Below are positions 1-5,327 of a DNA stretch of 5,327 nucleotides, in pieces; within the stretch, counting starts at the first letter, position 1; each line of letters opens with the position of its first letter. The DNA comes from a bacterium (lineage in GTDB: Bacteria; UBP14; UBA6098; B30-G16). The stretch lies in the NCBI GenBank assembly GCA_003645115.1, contig QNEG01000138.1:1-5327 (forward strand), read 5' to 3'. A program made the position numbers and the translations under genes. The notes below the pieces were generated by a model. That model was not told where the DNA came from. It did no database searches and saw only the letters and a program-made list of their open reading frames with translations.

Positions 1-27
1 ATAACTTAATGATAGCTGATATAATAT

Positions 28-3000
28 TTATTTTCTGGCTTTGCGCAGAGCGATTGTGAGCTTCTTATCATCGATTTCCCATTGTTTGGAATAATGTGCT
101 TCATCTATCGGAGTGAATTTTATCTCGGTAGCCAGTGTTTCGCTGGCGATACTTTCAGAATGCTGTTTCAACGCCGACAATAATTCATCGTCACTGGATG
201 TCAGGGAGAGCACTATCCTGTCGGTCACATCCAGTCCAGCGGATTTGCGAGTATTCTGTATTCTATTGACCGCCTCGCGAGCATAACCCTCCGCTCTCAA
301 TTCATCTGTTATAGTGGTATCCAGCGCCACAGTGATATTTTTATCCTCGGCAACTGCATACGGATGGCGAGCCTTTATCTCCACTATAAGTTCATCCTCG
401 GTGAGAGCGTGCTCTTCGCCATCTATCATTATGTGCCATTGATTGTTTTCCAATCCCTGTTTCAAATCGTCGGATTCGAAAGATTCGATTGCAGCTTTCA
501 CCTGTGGCATTCGGGAACCGAATTTCTTTCCCAGTATCTTATAATTGGGTTTAGCGTGATATTCCATAAATTGTGATGCGTCATCCACAAATTCTATCGA
601 TTTCACATTCAACTCGTTCAGGACTATATCCAGACCAGACCAATGTTCAATTTTTGCAGAATCGATTATTTCCTGTTCAGCAGGGCAATGGACATAAATC
701 TTATTCAATGGTTGACGAACATTTATTTGAGCTGAATTGCGAGCAGAACGACCCAATTCTACCAATTTTATCACAAACTCCATATTATCCTCGAGTTCAC
801 GGTCGATGTAGTTTTTCTCGGGCATAGGAATTTCTCTGAAATGAACGGAATCACCAGCGCGCTGGCGAATTGGTTCGGTTAATTCTCGCCAGAAATATTC
901 CGCAGTCATCGGAGCGAATGGAGCGATTAATTCGCACACTATCACCAGTGCATTCCACAGGACAGTATAAGCGGACAATTTATCATCATTCATTCCACTC
1001 GTCCAGAACCTGCGACGATTTCTTCTAACATACCAGTTGGATAATTCCTCTATCACGAAATGGTTAATTTCTCGTGCAGCTTTGGTCATCTGGTAATCAT
1101 CCATCCATTCTCGATATTGTGTAATCAATGATTGCAGTCTGGAAACCAGCCACCTGTCCATTATATTATCCAGCTTTCCAGGAATAGGAGCAGGAGTATA
1201 TTCGTCTATATCCGCATATAATGCGAAAAAATTATATGTGTTTCTGAATGTATCGAAAAATTTTCGAAGAGTTTCCGCTATTCCATCTGTATCGAATTTT
1301 GTAGGCAACCACGGTGGACTGGTAATAATGAAATACCATCGCAATGGGTCGGCGCCGTAGGATTTTATCACATCCACTGGATTTACCACATTGCCTTTGG
1401 ATTTGCTCATTTTTTGCCCATCTTTGTCCAGCACCAGTTCGATAGAAACACAGGTCTTGTATGATGTTTGTCCCTTCACAAATGTGGATATAGCAAGTAG
1501 TGTATAGAACCATCCTCTGGTCTGATCTACTCCCTCGGATATGAAATCGGCAGGAAATTTTTTCATAAATTCTTCCTCGGAAATACCGAATGGATAGTGA
1601 TATTGAGCGAATGGCATACTACCGCTATCGAACCAGCAATCGATTACTTCTGGAGTCCTTTTCATCGTCTCTCCGCATTCAGGACACGGGATGGTATATT
1701 CATCTACATAGGGTTTGTGTGGATCGAAATCGTCGGGTAGTTTTTGCCCAGATAATTCTTCCAATTGCGCAAATGATTCTACCGCTAATTTATGTTCGCA
1801 ATTATCGCAAAGCCAAATATTCAATGGAGTTCCCCAGAATCTTTCTCGTGATATTGCCCAATCGATATTATTTCTCAGCCATTCGCCAAACCGACCAGAA
1901 CCGATTTGTGGAGGATACCAGTTCATTTTCTCATTCTGGTGAATCATTTCATCCTTATATGCAGTAGTCTGGATATACCAGCTTGCTCGAGCGTATTGAA
2001 TCAATGGTGAATCACATCGCCAGCAGAATGGATAACTGTGAACTACGGTCTCTTTTTTAAACAATAATCCTCGTGATTTCAGGTCTTTTAGTATTTCGGA
2101 GTCGGCATTCTTAAACCATAATCCTGCAAATGGTTTCACCTCGGGTTTTATTAAGCCTTCGTCATCGACGAACTGAAGCAAAGGCAGATTCCATCGTTCA
2201 CCTTCCTCGAAATCCTCGCGACCGAATGCCGGAGCGATATGAACTATACCGGTGCCATCCTCGGTGGTAACATAATCGGCATTTATCACGAACCACGCTC
2301 TTTTTTCCGTTTCGGAAAATTTGAATAGTGGTCTATATGTCATTCCCTTCAACTGCGTTCCGCGATATGATTTAATCACTTCATAATTGTATTCGCCTAG
2401 AACATCGTCGGCGCGTTCTTTAACTATTATAAAATTTTTTCCCTCATATTTTACCAGCAAGTATTCATATCCCGGATGAACGGCGAGAGCGACATTAGAG
2501 AGCAATGTCCAGGGGGTAGTAGTCCAGACCAGGAAATATGTATCCTGGCGAACTTCATTTTCACCGGGAAGTGGCGAAGTAATTTTCATAGTGACATATA
2601 TAGATGGGTCTTCGGTATCTCGATAACCCAGTGCCACTTCGTGGTCGGATAATCCGGTTCCACATCGGGGGCAATATGGAAGGACCTTATATCCCTGATA
2701 AATCAGTCCCTTGTTGAAATATTGTGCAAGAATCCACCACACAGATTCGATATATTCTGGATTGTATGTGATATAAGCATTGTCCAGGTCGAGCCAGAAA
2801 CCAATCCTTCTGGTTATCCATTCCCAATCCTGCAAATATCGGAATACACTTTCCCGGCAAGCTTTATTAAATTTTTCTACACCATATTTCAGGACATCGC
2901 GTTTAGATTTTAAATTCAGCTCTTTTTCCACGCCAATTTCCACCGGTAATCCGTGGGTATCCCATCCCGCTTTACGCTCCACATAGTGTCCGGTCATCGC

Positions 3001-3219
3001 CTTATATCTGCACACTATATCCTTAACAGTTCGGGATATCACATGATGCACACCGGGTTTTCCATTAGCAGTGGGTGGTCCCTCATAGAAATTGAATCGA
3101 GGCAATTCTTTGGATATCTCCAGTGAGCGCTGGAATATGTTTTCATCATCCCAGAATTTTAGGACCTGTGTTTCCAATTCAGTTTGATGTAAATTCTTTT
3201 CCGGTTTTTTATATCCCAT
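28..3219 (-). CDS. ileS: Isoleucyl-tRNA synthetase, type 2 (IleRS2), with GVHH signature
   Basis: Cytoplasmic class I aminoacyl-tRNA synthetase that charges tRNA-Ile with isoleucine and edits misactivated valine. Seen in the 1063-residue protein: the HIGH-equivalent region PPTANGKPGVHH (residues 48-59), the CP1 editing domain with WTTTPWT (232-238) and GTGIVHIAPAFGREDF (322-337, D336 matching the editing aspartate), DWAISRERFWG (453-463), the KMSKS loop (603-607), and a tRNA-binding helical domain from about 650 to 810 followed by a type-2 C-terminal region containing RNSAQINVRQPL. Paired cysteines (C183/C186, C399/C402, C471/C474, C512/C515) suggest zinc knuckles. The length and the DWAISR motif fit the eukaryote/archaea-like type 2 rather than the roughly 940-residue E. 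coli type 1. The ATG start has GGAGG seven bases upstream. Odd point: the first HIGH residue is Gly and the third is His (GVHH). This form is known in a subset of IleRS2 and is linked to extreme mupirocin resistance. Identification is essentially certain. Confidence 0.98.
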   Translation of the reverse strand: MGYKKPEKNLHQTELETQVLKFWDDENIFQRSLEISKELPRFNFYEGPPTANGKPGVHHVISRTVKDIVCRYKAMTGHYVERKAGWDTHGLPVEIGVEKELNLKSKRDVLKYGVEKFNKACRESVFRYLQDWEWITRRIGFWLDLDNAYITYNPEYIESVWWILAQYFNKGLIYQGYKVLPYCPRCGTGLSDHEVALGYRDTEDPSIYVTMKITSPLPGENEVRQDTYFLVWTTTPWTLLSNVALAVHPGYEYLLVKYEGKNFIIVKERADDVLGEYNYEVIKSYRGTQLKGMTYRPLFKFSETEKRAWFVINADYVTTEDGTGIVHIAPAFGREDFEEGERWNLPLLQFVDDEGLIKPEVKPFAGLWFKNADSEILKDLKSRGLLFKKETVVHSYPFCWRCDSPLIQYARASWYIQTTAYKDEMIHQNEKMNWYPPQIGSGRFGEWLRNNIDWAISRERFWGTPLNIWLCDNCEHKLAVESFAQLEELSGQKLPDDFDPHKPYVDEYTIPCPECGETMKRTPEVIDCWFDSGSMPFAQYHYPFGISEEEFMKKFPADFISEGVDQTRGWFYTLLAISTFVKGQTSYKTCVSIELVLDKDGQKMSKSKGNVVNPVDVIKSYGADPLRWYFIITSPPWLPTKFDTDGIAETLRKFFDTFRNTYNFFALYADIDEYTPAPIPGKLDNIMDRWLVSRLQSLITQYREWMDDYQMTKAAREINHFVIEELSNWYVRRNRRRFWTSGMNDDKLSAYTVLWNALVIVCELIAPFAPMTAEYFWRELTEPIRQRAGDSVHFREIPMPEKNYIDRELEDNMEFVIKLVELGRSARNSAQINVRQPLNKIYVHCPAEQEIIDSAKIEHWSGLDIVLNELNVKSIEFVDDASQFMEYHAKPNYKILGKKFGSRMPQVKAAIESFESDDLKQGLENNQWHIMIDGEEHALTEDELIVEIKARHPYAVAEDKNITVALDTTITDELRAEGYAREAVNRIQNTRKSAGLDVTDRIVLSLTSSDDELLSALKQHSESIASETLATEIKFTPIDEAHYSKQWEIDDKKLTIALRKARK

Positions 3220-3225
3220 TGTTTA

Positions 3226-3230
3226 CCTCC
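3226..3230 (-). promoter_or_regulatory. Shine-Dalgarno site of ileS
   Basis: GGAGG on the minus strand lies six bases before the codon-adjacent A and seven bases before the ATG at 3217-3219. It is the strongest ribosome binding site in the window and fixes the ileS start. Confidence 0.75.
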
Positions 3231-3243
3231 GTTAAAATTCCAC

Positions 3244-3271
3244 ATTATAAAAGGATGTGTCAAAAATGCAA
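3244..3271 (-). promoter_or_regulatory. Sigma70-like promoter of ileS
   Basis: On the minus strand TTGCAT (3266-3271) is followed after 16 bases by a perfect TATAAT (3244-3249). Transcription would begin near 3237, leaving a leader of only about 18 bases before ATG. That is too short for a T-box or other amino-acid-sensing leader, so ileS is probably not controlled by such an element in this organism. Consensus matching only; a second TTGACA at 3258-3263 sits too close to the -10 to pair with it. Confidence 0.55.
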
Positions 3272-3290
3272 GTGATTTGGTAAAAAAATA

Positions 3291-3319
3291 TTGACTTATC
3301 ATTAAGATGGTTCATTTTT
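3291..3319 (+). promoter_or_regulatory. Possible promoter of tRNA-Gly
   Basis: TTGACT (3291-3296) matches the -35 consensus in five of six positions and sits at a reasonable distance before the tRNA. The region where a -10 should be (about 3314-3319) is T-rich and shows no good TATAAT match, so the placement is weak. Confidence 0.25.
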
Positions 3320-3328
3320 ATTTTTTGT

Positions 3329-3401
3329 GCGGGCGTAACTCAGTTGGTAGAGTTCCAGCTTCCCAAGCTGGTTGCCGCGGGTTCGAATCCCGTCGCCCGC
3401 T
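3329..3401 (+). tRNA. tRNA-Gly (anticodon CCC)
   Basis: A full cloverleaf of 73 bases can be drawn. The 7-bp acceptor stem 3329-3335/3394-3400 is perfect. The D stem is ACTC/GAGT (3338-3341/3350-3353) with GG in the loop. The anticodon stem CCAGC/GCTGG (3355-3359/3367-3371) closes the loop TTCCCAA, giving anticodon CCC at 3362-3364. There is a 5-base variable loop, and the T stem 3377-3381/3389-3393 has one G-U pair and loop TTCGAAT. The discriminator base is T (3401), as in bacterial glycine tRNAs. CCA is not encoded. This tRNA reads GGG codons. It is divergent from ileS and converges on pth. Confidence 0.96.
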
Positions 3402-3440
3402 TAAGTAATGTAGTATAAAGATATAATTCATCTGTGATAA

Positions 3441-3550
3441 GTGGGAGTAATCCCGAGCTACAAATTCCCGACGAGAGCGCGTAAGCGAACTGAGTGGTTG
3501 GAATTGTTAATCGGTTTGTTGCGGTAAGGAAGTCCCGATTCATTGGGAAT
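3441..3550 (+). ncRNA. Candidate structured RNA downstream of tRNA-Gly (family not recognised)
   Basis: No credible protein lies in 3402-3571, but the plus strand is rich in helices. GGGA-GUAA-UCCC (3443-3454) is a GNRA-capped hairpin. A second GNRA hairpin, CGC-GUAA-GCG (3478-3487), is flanked by possible G-A and A-A pairs and sits on CGAC/GTTG (3469-3472/3497-3500). AATCGG/CCGATT (3509-3514/3535-3540) forms another helix. ATTCC/GGAAT (3464-3468/3546-3550) could close the last two into a three-way junction. Alternative pairings exist: AATTCC with GGAATT (3463-3468/3500-3505), and TCCC with GGGA (3533-3536/3545-3548). The GUAA loops are GNRA only on the plus strand, which favours that orientation. 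With no clear terminator after the tRNA it may be made by read-through. I compared it mentally with tmRNA, SRP RNA, RNase P, 5S and common riboswitches and saw no match. It could also be unstructured spacer with chance hairpins, or a set of terminators. Confidence 0.3.
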
Positions 3551-3571
3551 AATATGGGCAATATTCACTGA

Positions 3572-4153
3572 TTACAAATCCTGCTTTCGGTTGTATAATT
3601 CCATCGCCTTTTGCAAATCCTGTCGGATTGCTACTGTTATTGCAGAGATGCTTTTGTGGATAATTTCCGGCAGTAATTTCTTTTCCTGTGGTCCGAATTC
3701 ATCGAGGACAAAATCTGCTGGGTCGGTATTCTTTGGTAAATAGCCGATACCCACCCGCAATCGAGGAAAATCCTGTGTGCCCAGATGTTCAATTATCGAT
3801 GCCAAACCATTATGTCCGCCATCGGAACCGCTCGCTCGAATACGCAATGTTCCCAGTGGCAATGCAAAATCATCCACTACAATTAGTAATTCAGCGGGAG
3901 TGAGATTAAAAATTTCCAATGAATCGAACACTGCGATTCCGGAATGATTCATATAAGTAGTGGGGCAGATGACTATAGTTTCTGTTCCAGCGATTTTTAT
4001 TTTAGAATATACAAAGTGTCCCTTTCCCGTGTGCCACTTTCCATTGGATTTTTCCACCAATTTTTCAGCTATTGTATATCCTATATTGTGTCGAGTGTTT
4101 TTATATTTTTCGCCGGGATTTCCCAAACCGACTATTATTCTTATTGAACGCAT
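3572..4153 (-). CDS. pth: Peptidyl-tRNA hydrolase
   Basis: Cytoplasmic enzyme that cleaves the ester bond of peptidyl-tRNAs dropped from ribosomes, recycling tRNA. The 193-residue length is normal for bacterial Pth. Visible family motifs are IIVGLGNPG (6-14) with N12, TRHNIGY (20-26) with catalytic H22, TYMNHSG (66-72) with N69, VVDDFALPLG (92-101) with D94, and GSDGGHNGL (109-117) with N115, followed by RLRVGIG (131-137). All key residues (the Asn-His-Asp set and both substrate-binding asparagines) are present, so it should be active. The ATG start puts the conserved VGLGNPG at the usual distance from the N-terminus. However, the sequence just upstream on the minus strand, ending TTTTTCAAGTT, has no Shine-Dalgarno match. 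The gene lies 52 bases after the BMC gene on the same strand and may be co-transcribed with it. Its 3' end faces the tRNA/RNA region. Confidence 0.97.
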   Translation of the reverse strand: MRSIRIIVGLGNPGEKYKNTRHNIGYTIAEKLVEKSNGKWHTGKGHFVYSKIKIAGTETIVICPTTYMNHSGIAVFDSLEIFNLTPAELLIVVDDFALPLGTLRIRASGSDGGHNGLASIIEHLGTQDFPRLRVGIGYLPKNTDPADFVLDEFGPQEKKLLPEIIHKSISAITVAIRQDLQKAMELYNRKQDL

Positions 4154-4205
4154 AACTTGAAAAATATATATCGAATCGCAATTGGCAAGGAATTGTGATA
4201 AATAG

Positions 4206-4751
4206 TTATACTATTTCTCCTATCTTTCGATATGGATGTGGGATAACCACTTTCTGGAGCAGGACACCTCGAGATTTAGGATATTCTGCGCCGAGTTCTA
4301 CTGCTGATTCTACCGATGCTATATCACCGGTGATTGTGACAAATGATTTTCCGCCCAGTCCGACTGCGGGTCTGAGTTCTAAAAGTCGAACTTCACCGGA
4401 TTTTGCAGCGATGTCGGCAGATTTGATACAACTCGCCACAGTATATGTCTCGATAATCCCCAGTGCTTCCATCAATGATGCGCCGGTGGTGGCACTAATC
4501 GCTGGTATCACATCGGGATGCAGATTAGGTATCACAATGTGATCCACACAGGATGTTTTCGCTACATTCAATCCCGCAGATACTGAATCCTCCACAGGCT
4601 GAACCAATCCGGATATCAAAGTGATAAACTTTCCAGAACATACAGTTTTAGCCAGCAATAATTTGACTTCCGCTGCCTTAATCATAGCATCGGTAGCCTC
4701 AAAACCCTTAGCTATACTAATAAATTCGAGTAATCCTATGGAAGAATCCAC
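4206..4751 (-). CDS. pduT: PduT-like tandem-domain bacterial microcompartment shell protein
   Basis: Trimeric shell protein of a bacterial microcompartment, made of two BMC folds in tandem. Domain 1 begins SIGLLEFISIAKGFEATDAM; domain 2 begins near residue 96 with ALGIIETYTVASCIKSADIA and contains AVGLGGKSFVTITGD. Using the GTG start at 4749-4751 the protein has 181 residues, close to the 184 of Salmonella PduT. The motif KTVCSGKF then places its cysteine at residue 38, the same position as the PduT Cys38 that binds a 4Fe-4S cluster at the trimer pore. It may therefore shuttle electrons or a cluster across a shell (family knowledge plus inference). A TTG at 4758-4760 would add three residues but abuts the GAGGA ribosome site, so GTG is preferred. 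Oddly, it sits between pth and a PPIase-like gene with no BMC enzymes in view. The symbol marks the closest known relative, not a proven propanediol role. Confidence 0.9.
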   Translation of the reverse strand: MDSSIGLLEFISIAKGFEATDAMIKAAEVKLLLAKTVCSGKFITLISGLVQPVEDSVSAGLNVAKTSCVDHIVIPNLHPDVIPAISATTGASLMEALGIIETYTVASCIKSADIAAKSGEVRLLELRPAVGLGGKSFVTITGDIASVESAVELGAEYPKSRGVLLQKVVIPHPYRKIGEIV

Positions 4752-4760
4752 TTTTCCCAA

Positions 4761-4765
4761 TCCTC
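4761..4765 (-). promoter_or_regulatory. Shine-Dalgarno site deciding the BMC gene start
   Basis: GAGGA on the minus strand touches the upstream TTG (4758-4760) but stands nine bases from GTG at 4749-4751, a workable spacing. This, with the alignment to PduT, argues for the GTG start. Confidence 0.5.
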
Positions 4766-4775
4766 ATTGAATAAA

Positions 4776-4804
4776 TTTATAATAGGGGAATTTCCGCAAT
4801 GAAA
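4776..4804 (-). promoter_or_regulatory. Weak candidate promoter of the BMC gene
   Basis: On the minus strand TATAAA (4776-4781) lies 17 bases after TTTCAT (4799-4804). The -10 is good, the -35 poor. It would start transcription near 4769, leaving a leader of about 18 bases, similar to the ileS arrangement. It overlaps the hairpin at 4785-4810, so read-through, termination and new initiation may compete here. Confidence 0.25.
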
Positions 4805-4810
4805 ATCCCC
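4785..4810 (-). terminator. Hairpin terminator candidate after the PPIase-like gene
   Basis: On the minus strand GGGGATTTT (4802-4810) pairs with AAATTCCCC (4785-4793) in a 9-position stem with one A-A mismatch and an 8-base loop, 12 bases past the TAG stop. The sequence after it, TATTATAAATTTATT, is T-rich but broken by A, so termination may be partial. Confidence 0.45.
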
Positions 4811-4822
4811 CTGCGTTTCTCT

Positions 4823-5327
4823 CTATTGCTCCACCGATGCAGTATCGGTGCTGGTAGCTTGATACTTAGACTTGTCGATAGTTTTTTCGATTTCGCTCGT
4901 ATAGATTTTGAATCCATACTTTTTCTTCGCATTTTCCAGCCAGTCATCATAATGTTGTTTTCTTTCTTCATTTAGCAAACTGGTGCGAATTCTATTTTTT
5001 ATGGCTTCGAATTCTTTTCTTTTCGGCGGTATCTTCTCGACCAATTTAATAATCGAATATTTATTTCCAACCTTAATCAATTCCGGATAGACCTCACCAG
5101 GATTGATGGTGATAGCAGCCTTATATAGATTAGGATATCTTCGATAATTGAATTCTCCCAGGTCTCCGCCTTTTTCTTTTACATAAGTTCTCTCGGTGTG
5201 TTCTTTTGCCAATTCGCTTATGTCGGCACCCTTTTTTACTTGGTTCAATAGTTTTTTAGCCTTGCTTTCATCGCTAACCTGTATCTCGATTACATGAACT
5301 TTCGCAGAATCAATAAATGAATCCGGA
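4823..5327 (-). CDS. Parvulin-type (PpiC/PrsA/SurA-like) peptidyl-prolyl isomerase-like protein, C-terminal part
   Basis: The reading frame is open from the right edge to a TAG at 4823-4825, giving 167 residues. The start codon lies outside the window, so the internal TTG at 5246-5248 is not the true start. The fragment holds a rotamase domain: AKVHVIEIQVSDESKAKKLLNQV, KKGADISELAKEHTER, KGGDLGEF, INPGEVYPELIKVGNKYSIIKLVEK. A charged helical tail with KNRIRTSLLNEERKQHYDDWLENAKKKYGF, typical of the C-terminal chaperone helix of SurA/PrsA-like proteins, and a Ser/Thr-rich end follow. Such proteins normally fold exported proteins outside the cytoplasmic membrane, but the signal peptide cannot be seen here. 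Relative to the family consensus HILV and GYHII, this domain has EIQV and KYSII, so both conserved histidines are missing and activity is doubtful; a chaperone role is more likely. It lies 71 bases upstream of the BMC gene. Confidence 0.85.
   Translation of the reverse strand, partial: PDSFIDSAKVHVIEIQVSDESKAKKLLNQVKKGADISELAKEHTERTYVKEKGGDLGEFNYRRYPNLYKAAITINPGEVYPELIKVGNKYSIIKLVEKIPPKRKEFEAIKNRIRTSLLNEERKQHYDDWLENAKKKYGFKIYTSEIEKTIDKSKYQATSTDTASVEQ

Noticed and set aside
1..27. Possible terminator after ileS
   Set aside because: TGATAGCTGATA is a direct, not an inverted, repeat and no stable hairpin with a T-run is visible before the edge.
1232..1513. 93-codon minus-strand reading frame inside ileS
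   Set aside because: Out-of-frame shadow of the IleRS coding sequence, with no family features.
1590..1967. 125-codon plus-strand reading frame
   Set aside because: Antisense shadow of ileS; it covers the conserved zinc-knuckle and DWAISR region of the real gene.
3258..3263. Perfect TTGACA on the minus strand upstream of ileS
   Set aside because: Only 8 bases separate it from TATAAT, too short for a sigma70 promoter; TTGCAT at 3266-3271 fits better.
3220..3328. T-box or other leader riboswitch for ileS
   Set aside because: The predicted leader is about 18 bases and contains no specifier or antiterminator-like structure.
3340..3561. Minus-strand reading frame of 73 codons containing RATGFEPAATSLGSWNST
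   Set aside because: This peptide is the well-known artefact of translating a tRNA gene backwards; it overlaps tRNA-Gly almost entirely at its C-terminal end.
4195..4542. 115-codon plus-strand reading frame
   Set aside because: Antisense to the conserved BMC-domain gene, with a Ser/Thr/Pro-rich composition typical of a shadow frame.
4777..4971. 64-codon minus-strand reading frame with a Lys/Arg-rich start
   Set aside because: Alternate frame of the PPIase-like C-terminus, which continues open from the window edge.

Overview
The window reads as a compact stretch of bacterial chromosome, AT-leaning, with three complete protein genes, one gene cut by the right edge, one tRNA gene and one possible structured RNA. 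All protein genes lie on the minus strand; the tRNA and the RNA candidate lie on the plus strand. No insertion sequence, CRISPR array, phage gene or origin is visible. The organism cannot be named. It is a bacterium that makes type-2 (eukaryote-like) isoleucyl-tRNA synthetase with an unusual GVHH active-site motif and carries a bacterial-microcompartment (BMC) shell gene. This would fit one of the little-cultured anaerobic or candidate phyla, but that is inference.

Layout from left to right: ileS (isoleucyl-tRNA synthetase, 28-3219, minus) fills the left 60 percent. A divergent intergenic region (3220-3328) carries its ribosome binding site and a good sigma70-like promoter, plus a weak candidate promoter for tRNA-Gly(CCC) (3329-3401, plus). 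The 170-base gap 3402-3571 has no credible gene but holds several hairpins, including two GUAA tetraloop hairpins, and may encode a small structured RNA. Then, on the minus strand, come pth (peptidyl-tRNA hydrolase, 3572-4153), a PduT-like tandem BMC-domain shell protein (4206-4751, GTG start) and the C-terminal part of a parvulin-type peptidyl-prolyl isomerase-like protein (4823 to the edge).

In transcription order the minus strand runs: PPIase-like protein, hairpin terminator candidate, BMC shell protein, pth, then the converging tRNA/RNA unit, then ileS under its own promoter. ileS, tRNA-Gly and pth all serve translation. The BMC gene stands alone among housekeeping genes, with no microcompartment enzymes beside it in the window. 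The points most worth attention are the GVHH IleRS2, the stray PduT-like gene with a conserved iron-sulfur pore cysteine, the unassigned RNA candidate next to the tRNA, and the PPIase-like domain that lacks the family's catalytic histidines.
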